Shown: positions 27,631 to 37,206 of the stretch, in pieces
Layout: every line of letters begins with the position of its first letter
How positions within the stretch are numbered: position 1 is the first letter of the stretch
NCBI RefSeq assembly: GCF_900107835.1
Contig: NZ_FNRG01000017.1
Location: forward strand, 26,091-90,090
Direction: 5' to 3'
Source of the DNA: Oribacterium sp. KHPX15
GTDB lineage: Bacteria; Bacillota; Clostridia; Lachnospirales; Lachnospiraceae
Length of the DNA stretch: 64,000 bases
The notes under the pieces: generated by a model
What the model saw: the letters and a program-made list of their open reading frames with translations, nothing else
Databases searched by the model: none
Told to the model about the DNA's origin: nothing
Position numbers and translations under genes: made by a program

Positions 27631-30306
27631 CTATACAATCCCATCTAGAATATCCATATGGAAAGGCTCACCTACCTTTTCCTTCTCCAAATTCTTCAAA
27701 GTGAAATTCGACTTCATAAAGGTGAGCGCCGGATTATAGTAGGGGTCGCCGTAACGGAGGCACTCGGGCCAGCGTTTTGCGAATTTTACTATTTCGCCGT
27801 TGAATCGCTGTACTTTTTCCGGGGTGTCTTCCATACCGCGGGACTTTGACTCGTAATGATAGAACTTGGCGTAGGGGTTGTAGACTACCAGCTTACCAAG
27901 GGCGCGGACTTTCATGCAGAAGTCTACGTCGTTGAAGGCCACCGCCAGTTCTTCGGTATAGCCGCCAACTGCATCGAAAAGCTCCCGTTTGGTCAGGAGG
28001 CAGGCTGCGGTCACGCAGGAGTAGTCCTGGACGCATTTTGCTCTGTGCATGTATGAAAGCTCTGCATCGTGGGTTCTTACAAAGGCAGCGCCTGCGATGC
28101 CGCCCATTCCCATGATGACGCCGGCATGCTGGATGTCTTCGTCCGGATAAAGGAGTCTTGCTCCGCAAATGCCTACATCTTCTCTCTGAACGTAGCCTAT
28201 CATTTCGTCGATTGAGTCGGGATCGATAAGCTCAATGTCATTATTCAGGAACAGAATGTACTTTCCGCTTGTGAACTTTACGCCAAAGTTGTTGATAGCT
28301 GAATAGTTGAACGGTCCCTTCCACTTAACGACGCGAACGGTGATTTGTAAATGTGTCTCATCTCCTATGACGGTGTTTGTATCTCGAACGGTTTTACCGG
28401 ACTGATCTGATTCAAAAGACGGATTGACAACTGAATCTGATTCAGAACACTGATTTACAGCCCGCGCCGACACCAGTGTATCTACTGAAGATGAATCAGC
28501 AGCAACCCCGGAATCAGTCACTGACATGTCTTCAGGTTTGGAATTTATAATTTCAGTATTATTTCCTGAAATAGTTCCAGCTACAGAGTCAATTATCTCC
28601 GTCTGTCCCTCATTCTTTATTTCTTCCGCCGTCTTCTCAACAAATCCCTCTACCGGATACTGTTTCTGTATCTCAGCATAGTACTTCCAGGTTTCTTCCT
28701 GGTCGGAGTTGTTCTCAACTATGATGAATTCAAGGTTCTTGTAATTGCTTCCTGCCAGGGACTGTATCGCCTTGTCGAGGTCCGCGGTGTGGTCCTTGTT
28801 GGGGATAACCACTGAAATCAGGGGCTGTTCGTTTTCATAAATGGTGTGATAGAAGCCATAGGTAATGCCTTTTTCCACCTTTTTCACAGGCAGGCCCAGT
28901 CTCTTACAATGGTCGTAAACTGCTCTCGCACCTGCATCGAAGGCATAAAGCTTTGCCTCTGGGTGCTGGGCTGTTGAAGCCTGGTGTGAGCGCCAGTGAT
29001 AAAGGACCTTAGGTATATGGTAGATCCTTGAGCTGGTGAATCGGCCTTCCTTAAGAAGCTTTTTGTCAGCATCACTTAAGTTGGCGAGGTCGCCGCCGAT
29101 CTCTTCTCTTTCCCTCTCCTGAGCCTTTTCCGTTGCCCTCAATATAAGGTCATGGTCCTGGGCGCCGTCATAGGCTTTTCTTTCATATATTTTGTGACCT
29201 GCTTCGTCAGTCTCGGCGATAGCATCCAGAAGCTCTCTTTTCAGCACCAGAAGATGACAGACATAGTTTACAGATCTGAGTAGATCCGGGTTGTAGTCCG
29301 TCTTAAAGTGAGGCTCGAAATAGTAAGTGTCCTCGAAGTCGATCTTGTCTTCGTCGGAGTAGATCACGTCCACCTTCGGGTGCTCATTTATGGCTTTGGC
29401 ACACTCGAAGAGAGCATTGAGCTCCAGTTCATCGTCATGGTCTGCAAGGACAATGTAATCGCCGGTGGCCATTTCGATGGCAGCATTGGTGTTGTCGGAA
29501 ATTCCCAGGTTCTTTTCGAGGATCTCGTACCTGAATCGGGGGTCCGCCTTGTGGAACTCCTCCAGAACTTCTTTTGGAAGCTTTCCGTTTGCCTGTGACC
29601 GGTCATACTTGTCGTAAGGTGTTGCGTCCGCAACGCAGACTTCAAAGTTTCCGTAGGTCTGGTCCTGGATGGACTTAAGCATTTTCCTGAGGAACTTTTC
29701 GGGAGTCTCGTATACCGGGATAACAATAGAAAACTTCGGCTGTAAAGGAAGCTTAGTGTTCCTCTGCTCCTGAAGCTCCGCCTCTGTCACCTTCTGCTTT
29801 TTGTACCACTCGTTATAATCGTAATCCTCCTGAATGCCTTTCAGGCGGTGTACGGTTTTTTTGTAAAGTGCCCTGAAGCCGTGCTCCTTGAAGTAATCCC
29901 AGGCCACTTCCACTGTCTCCCAATGAAACAGCGCCAGAAGCTTTTCTCTTTTTTTGTGAGCCACTGAGTTAAAGGCTTCCAGGATCTTGTCATCGAACTT
30001 GATCTTTTTGGTTTTTCCATCGGCTTTGATGACCAGGTATCTGACTTCGCCCTTCTGATAGGGGGTGTTAATGTCATAGCCCAGTTCTCTTTTGATGGGT
30101 CCGTGCTGCTTTTCATAATCTTTAAAGAAGGCTTCCACCACTTCGTCTCGTCTTACGGACTCCACGACGGTGCCGGGCACGGAATTTCCCGCGCCGTCCA
30201 GCACGTCGAATTCCACCGGGGTCTCAGGGTCGCTGCCGAAGGCCCAGCCAAGAAATGTAATCTTTCCTTCTCTCGAAACGGCAACATCTACTTTATATCG
30301 CATCAT
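27631..30306 (-). CDS. two-domain GT2 glycosyltransferase with large insertion
   Basis: An 891-residue protein. Residues 1-190 are an N-terminal domain (ITFLGWAFGSDPETPVEF). The first GT-A domain begins FSIVIPVYETPEKFLRKM and has LADHDDELEL. The second begins ISVVIPNKDHTADLDKAIQS with VENNSD and FLNNDIELI. Family members with the same WKGPFNYSAINNFGV segment need only a few residues between strand 3 and it. Here about 99 Ser/Thr/Asp-rich residues (553-651, DNA 28354-28650) lie between. Start ATG 30306 with GGAG 8 nt before. It overlaps no neighbour and forms an operon with the gene at 30324. Confidence 0.9.
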   Translation of the reverse strand: MMRYKVDVAVSREGKITFLGWAFGSDPETPVEFDVLDGAGNSVPGTVVESVRRDEVVEAFFKDYEKQHGPIKRELGYDINTPYQKGEVRYLVIKADGKTKKIKFDDKILEAFNSVAHKKREKLLALFHWETVEVAWDYFKEHGFRALYKKTVHRLKGIQEDYDYNEWYKKQKVTEAELQEQRNTKLPLQPKFSIVIPVYETPEKFLRKMLKSIQDQTYGNFEVCVADATPYDKYDRSQANGKLPKEVLEEFHKADPRFRYEILEKNLGISDNTNAAIEMATGDYIVLADHDDELELNALFECAKAINEHPKVDVIYSDEDKIDFEDTYYFEPHFKTDYNPDLLRSVNYVCHLLVLKRELLDAIAETDEAGHKIYERKAYDGAQDHDLILRATEKAQEREREEIGGDLANLSDADKKLLKEGRFTSSRIYHIPKVLYHWRSHQASTAQHPEAKLYAFDAGARAVYDHCKRLGLPVKKVEKGITYGFYHTIYENEQPLISVVIPNKDHTADLDKAIQSLAGSNYKNLEFIIVENNSDQEETWKYYAEIQKQYPVEGFVEKTAEEIKNEGQTEIIDSVAGTISGNNTEIINSKPEDMSVTDSGVAADSSSVDTLVSARAVNQCSESDSVVNPSFESDQSGKTVRDTNTVIGDETHLQITVRVVKWKGPFNYSAINNFGVKFTSGKYILFLNNDIELIDPDSIDEMIGYVQREDVGICGARLLYPDEDIQHAGVIMGMGGIAGAAFVRTHDAELSYMHRAKCVQDYSCVTAACLLTKRELFDAVGGYTEELAVAFNDVDFCMKVRALGKLVVYNPYAKFYHYESKSRGMEDTPEKVQRFNGEIVKFAKRWPECLRYGDPYYNPALTFMKSNFTLKNLEKEKVGEPFHMDILDGIV

Positions 30307-30323
30307 ATGTTATTCTCCGTTGC

Positions 30324-31328
30324 TTATTCGGGTTTCACTTCCGGGGTTTTGGGAGTTTTCTCCATGTCTTTTACGCCGCGGTAAATGGGCGCATCCCCAA
30401 AGTTGAGTCTTTCTTCCTCTACTACCAGAGGTCTCTTCATTACCCTCTGATTGATGGAGAGGATGTACTCGCCCAGGAGTCCGATGAAGAAGATCTGGAT
30501 TGAGCCGAGGAAGAGCATGCCGATAAGCATTGGCGCCATGCCGGCGGGGAAACGGTCCCACCAGATCAGCTTCATTACGAGGTAGGCGATGGCGATCAGC
30601 ATGCTGATGGCGCTGCACACACCGCCGAAGAATACCGCAACTCTGAGGCCGACTTTGGTGTAGCTGGTGAAGCTGAGCATAGCGGCGTCATAGAGGGAAT
30701 ACCAGTTGTTGTGGGTGATTCCGGCTCTTCTTCTGGGCTGGGTGTAGGGTATTTCCTTGCGGCGGAAGCCGAGCTCTGCCACGATGCCTCTCAGGAACGG
30801 AGTCGGATCGTTGAGGTTTCGCATTACGTTGATGAATGCTTTGTCATAGAGTCCGAAACCGGTGAACTGGGCAATCTGGTCAACTGATGACATTTTCTTG
30901 ATGGTTTTGTAGTAAATGCCTCTGATCCAGTACATGAGCGGGTTCTCCTGGGACTGGGTCTTTACGCCGATGGCGATTTTGTAGCCTTCTTCCCAGGCTT
31001 TTACGAACTCGGGGATCATCTCCACCGGGTCCTGGAAGTCCGCCGCCATAAGCATTGTCGCGTCACCGGTTGACTGGAGCATGCCATAGTAGGGGCTGTT
31101 GAACTGGCCGAAGTTTTTGGCATTGAAAATGGCTTTTACGTCTTTGTCGGCGGCGCAAAGGCCTCTGATCTTTTCGCGGGTCTGGTCCTTTGAATCGTTG
31201 TCTATGTATATGAGCTCATATCTGTAGTCGCTGAGTTTTTCAGCAAATATGGCTTTTATGGCCTCGTAAAGGGGCTCTACGTTTTCTTCTTCGTTGTAGC
31301 AGGGTACTACTATGCTGATGGTTTTCAA
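30324..31328 (-). CDS. GT2 polyprenyl-phosphate glycosyltransferase (DPM1/GtrB type)
   Basis: A 334-residue enzyme. The GT-A domain has SIVVPCYNEEENVEPLYEAI, YIDNDSKDQTREKI and MAADFQDPVEMIPEF. Two C-terminal helices (about 230-255 and 270-292) fit GtrB-like enzymes that load a sugar onto polyprenyl phosphate. The start is a TTG at 31328 with GAGG 9 nt upstream; no ATG is usable before the catalytic core. Seventeen bp separate it from the long GT2 gene downstream, so they are probably co-transcribed. Confidence 0.88.
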   Translation of the reverse strand: MKTISIVVPCYNEEENVEPLYEAIKAIFAEKLSDYRYELIYIDNDSKDQTREKIRGLCAADKDVKAIFNAKNFGQFNSPYYGMLQSTGDATMLMAADFQDPVEMIPEFVKAWEEGYKIAIGVKTQSQENPLMYWIRGIYYKTIKKMSSVDQIAQFTGFGLYDKAFINVMRNLNDPTPFLRGIVAELGFRRKEIPYTQPRRRAGITHNNWYSLYDAAMLSFTSYTKVGLRVAVFFGGVCSAISMLIAIAYLVMKLIWWDRFPAGMAPMLIGMLFLGSIQIFFIGLLGEYILSINQRVMKRPLVVEEERLNFGDAPIYRGVKDMEKTPKTPEVKPE

Positions 31329-31563
31329 ATTTGTTTTCCTCTGATTAGTAATGCGGGGCTTGGAGCGCCCGCGTCTTTTGATTGCTCAATTTCAGGATGC
31401 CGGCGCCCGCAGGCGACAATGCATCCATTAAAACACAGCGTCGATTGTACACTCAGGTGCCGGGTTTAGCAAGCTGAACCGGTCAATTCCATAATGTTTG
31501 ATACATACATCCCGAAATATATTGTGAAAAGCTCTATATAGGCATGTGTTAGTAGTGATCAAT

Positions 31564-32207
31564 TGACTTATATCACAAAAGTCAAAAAACGGGTCAAGTC
31601 AATGTGCGACACAGATTGACTCACCTCTCTATAATCGAAGTTTGAGTCATGCATTTACCCGATTCGCTTTGACTCACTTCTAAAAAACCTGTTTGTGAGT
31701 CATGTATTGGTTCGATTCAGGTTGACTCACCTCTCTATAATTGAAGTTTGAGTCATACATTTACCAGATTCGCTTTGACTCACTTCTCAAAAAATAGGTT
31801 TGTGAGTCATGTATTGGTTCGATTTAGGTTGACTCATCTCTCTATAATCGAAGTTTGAGTCATACATTTACCAGATTCGCTTTGACTCACTTCTAAAAAA
31901 CCTGTTTGTGAGTCATATATTGGTTCGATTCAGGTTGACTCACCTCTCTATAATCGAAGTTTGAGTCATGCATTTACCAGATTCGCTTTGACTCACTTCT
32001 AAAAAACCTGTTTGTGAGTCATATATTGGTTCGATTCAGGTTGACTCACCTCTCTATAATCGAAGTTTGAGTCATGCATTTACCAGATTCGCTTTGACTC
32101 ACTTCTCAAAAACATGTTTGTGAGTCATATATTGGTTCGATTTAGGTTGACTCACCTCTCTATAATCGAAGTTTGAGTCTTGTATATGCCAGATCCGCCA
32201 TAACTTA
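31564..32207. repeat. heptamer array B (53-bp period)
   Basis: About 25 heptamers, mostly perfect TGACTCA and TGAGTCA in alternation. TGACTCA to TGAGTCA spans 19 nt and TGAGTCA to TGACTCA 20 nt, so the period is 53 bp. Two unit types alternate (one with CTCTCTATAATCGAAG, one with TTCTAAAAAACCTG), giving about six 106-bp dimers. Ends are degenerate (TGACTTA 31564, TAACTTA 32201). It fills the gap between the GT2 start (31328) and the dehydrogenase stop (32270). The stretch 31329-31563 holds nothing else recognisable. Confidence 0.92.
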
Positions 32208-32269
32208 AAGTATTGATTATAGAATATGAATATTCCCACAACCGAAGTGTGACAGGTCTTTTAACAAAT

Positions 32270-33604
32270 TTAGAGTCTGATAGCTATTTTTATGGCTTTT
32301 CTGTCCTTCATGTCGTAGATGGCCTGTTCCACTTTGTCGAGGCCTTCGTATCTTTCGGTTATGAGCACACCGGGGTGGAGGTCATGCTCTTTTATGAGGC
32401 TAATGACTCTTTCCAGGTTCTCCCGCCCGCCTTTACTGAGGCTGAATTTCAGGGTTTTTCCTGCCATTCCGCGGCCCATGGAGAATTTCGGGATTTGAAG
32501 GGAGTCGATGGTGGTGTTGAGTTTTGATTCTGGCTTGGTCTGATGGGTTCCGGTGTTTGACTGCTGGGTGCCGGAATTGCTCTGAATGGCTCCGTTGTCT
32601 GACTGCAGGGTTCCGATATTGGTCTGAGGAGCTCCAGTGTTTGACTGCTGTGAGGTGCAGGAGCAGTTTTCTTTGAATCGGTCGTTAATATTTGAAAGAT
32701 TCCGGCATTCTTCGTCCTGAACTTCAGTGTCTGCGCCGAAGTACATGACATTGGACACGATGCCGGTTCCGTATTTCACCATGTCGATGGCCTGGGGGAG
32801 GCTGTAGTCATTGCCGCCGCAGATCAGGACTTTGTCAGCACCTTTTGTGGCGGTCTGTTGAAGGACATAATTCACCACGGGGGAGCCGGTGGAGTTTGCC
32901 AGGGGGTGCATGCCTTCAGGAAGAGGGCATTCTAATGTCTTGTAGTTGAGAACTTCCACCTTGCAGGTTTCGTCACTCATGGACTCGGCGATTTTGACAT
33001 TGTCGGGGCGGGAGCCTACGGCGTAGATCTTTTTTGCGCCGGCAAGTTTGCTTCCCATGATGGCTGCGAGGCCGATGGCGCCGATGCCCATGACTACAAC
33101 TGTGTCGCCTTCAGATACTGCTGCCTCTTCCACTGCGGTGAAGCCGGTTTGGACCACGTCAACGCACATTAAGGCGTCTTCAAGACTCATTCCTTCCGGG
33201 ATGCGGGCGAGGTTTTTGTCGGCGAAGGGCAGGTAAAAGGTGCTCTGGAAGGCGCCATCGATGGATTTTCCTATCATATGTGCACTGAAGTTCTGTCCTG
33301 CGTGGGCGTAGTTAATGTCTACGTCGGGCTGACTCCAGTCCGGGGTTATGGCTGAGACAGCTACCAGGTCGCCGGGCTTGAAGTCTTTGACTTCAGAGCC
33401 GATGGCTTTTACTTTTGCGATCACCTCGTGCCCGAGAGTCAGGTCGGGGCGCTTGGGGCTGCCCTGCCAAATGGTGTGGACGTCGGAGGTGCAAGGGGAT
33501 ACCAGCACCGGCTCCAGAAGCGCGCCGTGAAGGGCCTCAAGTGTCGGTTCAGACTTATCAATATATTCTATTTTTCCTTTTTCTTTCAGGACCAGGGCTT
33601 TCAT
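32270..33604 (-). CDS. zinc-dependent medium-chain alcohol dehydrogenase with repeat insertion
   Basis: A 444-residue MDR enzyme. Zinc ligands C38, H59 and E60 (GHE), the NAD(P)-binding VMGIGAIGLAAI and the C-terminal IPKFSMGRGMAGKTLKFSL resemble secondary alcohol dehydrogenases of clostridia, which are about 350 residues long. The extra length is mainly residues 291-370, between NVMYFG and IPKF. Residues 319-358 of this are five degenerate heptapeptides (QQSNTGA, PQTNIGT, LQSDNGA, IQSNSGT, QQSNTGT; 21-bp units, DNA 32531-32650). GGAGG precedes the ATG. Its place among sugar genes suggests it oxidises or reduces a sugar nucleotide. Confidence 0.85.
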   Translation of the reverse strand: MKALVLKEKGKIEYIDKSEPTLEALHGALLEPVLVSPCTSDVHTIWQGSPKRPDLTLGHEVIAKVKAIGSEVKDFKPGDLVAVSAITPDWSQPDVDINYAHAGQNFSAHMIGKSIDGAFQSTFYLPFADKNLARIPEGMSLEDALMCVDVVQTGFTAVEEAAVSEGDTVVVMGIGAIGLAAIMGSKLAGAKKIYAVGSRPDNVKIAESMSDETCKVEVLNYKTLECPLPEGMHPLANSTGSPVVNYVLQQTATKGADKVLICGGNDYSLPQAIDMVKYGTGIVSNVMYFGADTEVQDEECRNLSNINDRFKENCSCTSQQSNTGAPQTNIGTLQSDNGAIQSNSGTQQSNTGTHQTKPESKLNTTIDSLQIPKFSMGRGMAGKTLKFSLSKGGRENLERVISLIKEHDLHPGVLITERYEGLDKVEQAIYDMKDRKAIKIAIRL

Positions 33605-33631
33605 TTTGCCTCCATGTGGTGAAATAAGCTA

Positions 33632-35017
33632 TTACCTGTATTCGTCTATCTTATCGGTTTTTAGAACTAAAATTCTAACGTCTGCAGCGTATCGCTCGCG
33701 GATGATTCCGGCGATTTCTTCGGTGTAGCCGGGGGCTACGATAAGGATCTCGTCTACCGGGTCTGTTTCGAAATGATCAGGGGAGACGATGGGGATGTGT
33801 GATGCCGGTGCATATTTTCCCTGCTTGAATTTCGCGGAATCTATGATGTATTTTACTTTTCCGCCAAGCTTTGTGGTGGCTGCAAGGGTGAATCCCTGGT
33901 GGCTTGCTCCCCAGATGGCCATGGTTTTGTTTTCGGCCGAAAGTTGAGTCAAATGTGCATTCACTTCTTCATTCAAACGGTCATAGCTTTCTTTTAAGGA
34001 AGAAACATCTATGAGCTGTCCGTTGTAACGAAGGTTTGTTAGGTCATCGGGGTCTGCTTTTTTCACGATGATCTCGATGGTGTCGCGGTTTACGAGGCGC
34101 ATGTCCAAAACCTCAAAACCGTTGTCCTGGAAAAGCTTCTGCAACGTAAACTCGGTATAGTTTGCAATGTGGTCGTGGAGCAGCTCGTAGTAGCCGTTAT
34201 ACTTCAGGATATACTCGAAGCTCGGAACCGTTACGAGGCCAAGAGCTTTCGGTTTCAGGTTATGCCAGATGTTTTGAAGCATATCCTTAGGATATGGCTG
34301 GTGCTCAAGGAAGTTGAACTGAACGAAGGCGTCGAAAGGACCGTCGGGATAAGTATAGTCGCCTTCGGCGAAGCCCTCGTATACACAATAGTTCACTTTT
34401 GGATAGTGACTTGCTTTAGGCGAGTACTTTACTTCTGGGAAGCACTCTACTTTTTTATCAAAATCCAAATTTCGTGTATTTATAGATGATTCCTGCTGAT
34501 CCGCAGCTTTATAATAATCGTCGGCATGAGCTTTTGCCTCTTCCACCAGTTCTTTCTTGTGCTCGATTCCGGTGAGCTTAATAGGCATTACTTTAGGCTG
34601 GCCAGAAAGGGGATCTTTCTCCATATCTTTCTCGAGCGCCTCTTTTCCTACTTCATCTTCTGAAAGATTCTGCCACATGCGGAGGAACTCGCCTCTGCCA
34701 CAGCCTACTTCCACTATGTTTCTGCCTTTGATACCATGCTCTCTCATGTGTTCAAGGAGTCTTGCATACTCTTCATGACGGAGTTTTGTCATGGTGCTGG
34801 TTCCGCCGCCGGCTCGAATCACATCTTTGTAATAAGATACGGGCTCGCAGTCAAACTGAACCAAACCGCATTCGATGCATTGGCAAAGGTCCAGAGTGAT
34901 TGAGTGGTCTTCATTGAGCTCGTCCTTAGCAGGAATGTCCTGAGCTGAGGACGGCATATCCTTTAAAGTCATAAGTTTCTTTATTTCGTGCCCGCAGGCT
35001 AAACATTTCATTTTCAT
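33632..35017 (-). CDS. class I SAM methyltransferase with zinc-binding N-terminus (C-methyltransferase type)
   Basis: A 461-residue protein. CLACG and CxxCGL near residues 3-50 form the zinc-binding Methyltransf_13-like part, VEVGCGRGEFLRMW is SAM motif I, and the C-terminal MAIWGASHQGFTLAATTKLG is the Methyltransf_14 type seen in sugar C-methyltransferases. The middle (about 150-205) is expanded, with repeats such as EVKYSPKASHY and PKVNY. ATG 35017 is chosen because GGAG is 8 nt upstream. With the dehydrogenase, epimerase and ThDP enzyme it fits synthesis of a modified deoxy or branched sugar. Confidence 0.85.
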   Translation of the reverse strand: MKMKCLACGHEIKKLMTLKDMPSSAQDIPAKDELNEDHSITLDLCQCIECGLVQFDCEPVSYYKDVIRAGGGTSTMTKLRHEEYARLLEHMREHGIKGRNIVEVGCGRGEFLRMWQNLSEDEVGKEALEKDMEKDPLSGQPKVMPIKLTGIEHKKELVEEAKAHADDYYKAADQQESSINTRNLDFDKKVECFPEVKYSPKASHYPKVNYCVYEGFAEGDYTYPDGPFDAFVQFNFLEHQPYPKDMLQNIWHNLKPKALGLVTVPSFEYILKYNGYYELLHDHIANYTEFTLQKLFQDNGFEVLDMRLVNRDTIEIIVKKADPDDLTNLRYNGQLIDVSSLKESYDRLNEEVNAHLTQLSAENKTMAIWGASHQGFTLAATTKLGGKVKYIIDSAKFKQGKYAPASHIPIVSPDHFETDPVDEILIVAPGYTEEIAGIIRERYAADVRILVLKTDKIDEYR

Positions 35018-35459
35018 ATATATGTCTCCAAAAAAATCCGATGTGCTACGATTATAACACACCGGATTATATAATCTTTATTTTCAAACAAAAAACTATA
35101 TTTCCATATAGGTCATTGTGAATCTATGTAAATCTGCTTCGTCTATAACCCTTATATTTAGGACATTTCTTTAAACTGAAAACCTCCGTCCCGATTTCTT
35201 CATATAAGTTCAATTATGTCTTGTTTCTTATTCTTTGTATATCCAAAACCAAAGATTTTTGCACTTAAAATCTTTGGTTTCAGCTTCAATCCAAAGTTTT
35301 TTCTTTGGGTTGGAACCGTTTTTTATCTCAAATATATCCTCATTGGCAATCAGGTAGTTTTTGGGTACAATACACGTAGAGAATAATCTTCATTTCGATA
35401 TATTGACCTAATTTAGTTTGGTGGAAAATAGATTTTAAAACAAGGAATGAGGTAAAATA
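35018..35459. other. intergenic region with hairpins, no gene seen
   Basis: This gap separates divergent genes. It contains a 14-bp perfect hairpin (AAACCAAAGATTTT 35246-35259 with its complement 35267-35280) and a CCAAAG-CTTTGG hairpin just after it. A minus-strand TATAAT at 35051-35056 with a TG 2-4 nt upstream may be the promoter of the methyltransferase gene. No open frame looks real. Confidence 0.5.
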
Positions 35460-35687
35460 ATGTGCAATGCTTGTTTTGCCAACAATAAGATAAAGACAAC
35501 GACTACTTTTACAGTAGAATACAATGGAGGCATTATCGTTGTACGTAATGTTCCATGTTTGGAATGTCAAAAATGCGGTGAAATCACATTTACTGATGAG
35601 GTAGCCGATCAGTTGGAAAAAATTGTGGCAGCGGCTAAAACCGTTTTGCAGGATGTCTCCGTTATCGATTATTCAAAAGTTGCATAA
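35460..35687 (+). CDS. MqsA/YgiT-type zinc-finger protein (orphan antitoxin-like)
   Basis: A 75-residue protein with CxxC at the start (MCNAC) and a second pair in VPCLECQKCGEITFTDEV, the YgiT/MqsA N-terminal zinc-finger pattern. It lacks a C-terminal HTH domain. GAGG sits 7 nt before the ATG. MqsA-like proteins usually follow a toxin gene (MqsR or DUF4258), but no toxin frame is visible upstream in the 440-bp gap, so it looks orphaned. A strong terminator follows. Confidence 0.78.
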   Translation: MCNACFANNKIKTTTTFTVEYNGGIIVVRNVPCLECQKCGEITFTDEVADQLEKIVAAAKTVLQDVSVIDYSKVA

Positions 35688-35709
35688 GTAACATAATAAA
35701 ACGTAAAAA

Positions 35710-35755
35710 AATACCAAGTGAAGGTGTGATATCGCCTTTACTTGGTATTTTTTTA
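35710..35755. terminator. bidirectional terminator
   Basis: AATACCAAGT...ACTTGGTATT with an inner AAGGTG/CGCCTT helix and T runs on both strands separates the MqsA-like gene from the epimerase gene. Confidence 0.88.
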
Positions 35756-35795
35756 TTTAATATCAAAAGGAGCAGTTAACCCCTCCGTCTTCCCT

Positions 35796-36776
35796 TCAAC
35801 CGGCTTCGAGTTCCATTCTCTTTTTCTTCACGAGTTCTCCGATGCCTGCTTCGAAGGATATTTCCTGGTGGAAGCCGAGGCGCTGGAGCTTCAGGATCTC
35901 GGGAGACATGTTTGCGGCGCCTTCAGCATTGTTGCTGCGGGTTCCGAACTCGAGCTCTGCTCCGCCGCCGGCGATTTCATTCATTTCCTGAACGAATTTC
36001 TTGAGCATTCTGGAATCACTTCCTGCAATGTCGTAAACGTCTGTGCGGGTCTCATCCGACTGTAGGAGAATGCTTATGGCTCTTGCACAGTCTCTTACTT
36101 CAAGGTAATTCCATCTCTGTGCACAGGGTCCGAGTACCACAGGTGTTCCCTTGAGGGAGCCTTTAAGTACTGTGTTTACAAGGCTTGTCTTGTGGTCTCC
36201 GTCACCGTAAACGCTGAAAATGCGTGTGTGAAGGAACTGCATTGGCCTCTCATCATACATCTGGGAAAGGAGGCTCTGCTCTGTTGCCCAGCGTCCGAAG
36301 GCGCGTTTTGCCTTTCCGTAAGGGCTTATGGGTCTCGGTGAGCGGTGGTTGCCGTCGCCGTACTCTGCCTGGGATCCCGCGAAGATGAACTTCTGCGCTC
36401 CCAGAACCTTGGCCATAATGTATGCTTTCTTGGCATTTTCAATGTTCTGTATCTGAATATCTGTGTTTTCTCTTCCTGCGGATCCGATTCCGTCCCAGGC
36501 GAAATGAACCCAGGCATCGATGATTGGCTCATCGTCCTCGTTCCTTTCAAGGAACTCTACGAAATGCTCTTCTCCGAGCTCCGCTTCCGGAAGCTGGTCA
36601 AAATCCATGTAAACTGTCTGATACTTTGGTTCTTCGGTGATGCCTCTTTCCTCAAGTACATCTTGATTTTTGCTATCAGGTCTGACTGCTCCTATCACCT
36701 CGTAGCCTTCGCTCAAAAGCTGTTTTGCTGTGTAAACGCCCAGAAAACTGGTGACGCCGGTAATGAGTACTCTCAT
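35796..36776 (-). CDS. NAD(P)-dependent SDR epimerase/reductase (extended type)
   Basis: A 326-residue enzyme with the Rossmann start VLITGVTSFLGVYTAKQLL, FAGSQAEYGDG, and the catalytic Tyr and Lys of ISPYGKAKRAF (YxxxK). It ends with typical substrate-lid sequence. It probably epimerises or reduces a nucleotide sugar; CDP- or GDP-linked deoxysugars are possible given the neighbours. GGGGAG lies 6 nt before the start. Array C lies just upstream, and a terminator follows. Confidence 0.85.
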   Translation of the reverse strand: MRVLITGVTSFLGVYTAKQLLSEGYEVIGAVRPDSKNQDVLEERGITEEPKYQTVYMDFDQLPEAELGEEHFVEFLERNEDDEPIIDAWVHFAWDGIGSAGRENTDIQIQNIENAKKAYIMAKVLGAQKFIFAGSQAEYGDGNHRSPRPISPYGKAKRAFGRWATEQSLLSQMYDERPMQFLHTRIFSVYGDGDHKTSLVNTVLKGSLKGTPVVLGPCAQRWNYLEVRDCARAISILLQSDETRTDVYDIAGSDSRMLKKFVQEMNEIAGGGAELEFGTRSNNAEGAANMSPEILKLQRLGFHQEISFEAGIGELVKKKRMELEAG

Positions 36777-37004
36777 TCGCTACTCCCCTCTTTTAAACAT
36801 TAGCCCCTTATTTTTCGCAAAGCGAGAGACTAATGCCTATGCCGGATATCCACACAGGACCTCTCCAAAATCCAATATCCGTCATATCCCCTCTTTATTC
36901 GCGGATTTAAATCGCTCATATGACCTTTATAATAATCAATTATCTGAGTTTGACAAGTAAAAAATTATTTGCCATACAGTTTATATTGCATATTCTACTA
37001 ATTT

Positions 37005-37198
37005 TGACTTTAATATTCATATTCTTCTGGCGAGTCAACGACCTCAGCGTGCCTATATGACTCAAGACACCTAATCCCAAAAGTGAGTCAATATTCTTAA
37101 AATATTTATATGACTTAAATCTTGCAAAAGTTACAATGTGAGTCAAACATCGAGTTTTATCAGAATGATTCAAATTACATAATCCGAAAGTTAAGTCA
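37005..37198. repeat. heptamer array C (degenerate, about 53-bp period)
   Basis: Eight heptamers: TGACTTT 37005, CGAGTCA 37031, TGACTCA 37058, TGAGTCA 37084, TGACTTA 37111, TGAGTCA 37139, TGATTCA 37166, TAAGTCA 37192. Steps are 26-28 bp, and every gap from a GTCA-type to a TGA-type heptamer is exactly 20 nt. Spacers are not related to each other, unlike in other arrays. It ends 9 bp before the manA stop codon. Confidence 0.8.
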
Positions 37199-37206
37199 TA
37201 TTTTCC

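Noticed and set aside
31564..32207. TGAGTCA as a GCN4/AP-1-type site
   Set aside because: Those factors are eukaryotic; the match is coincidental.
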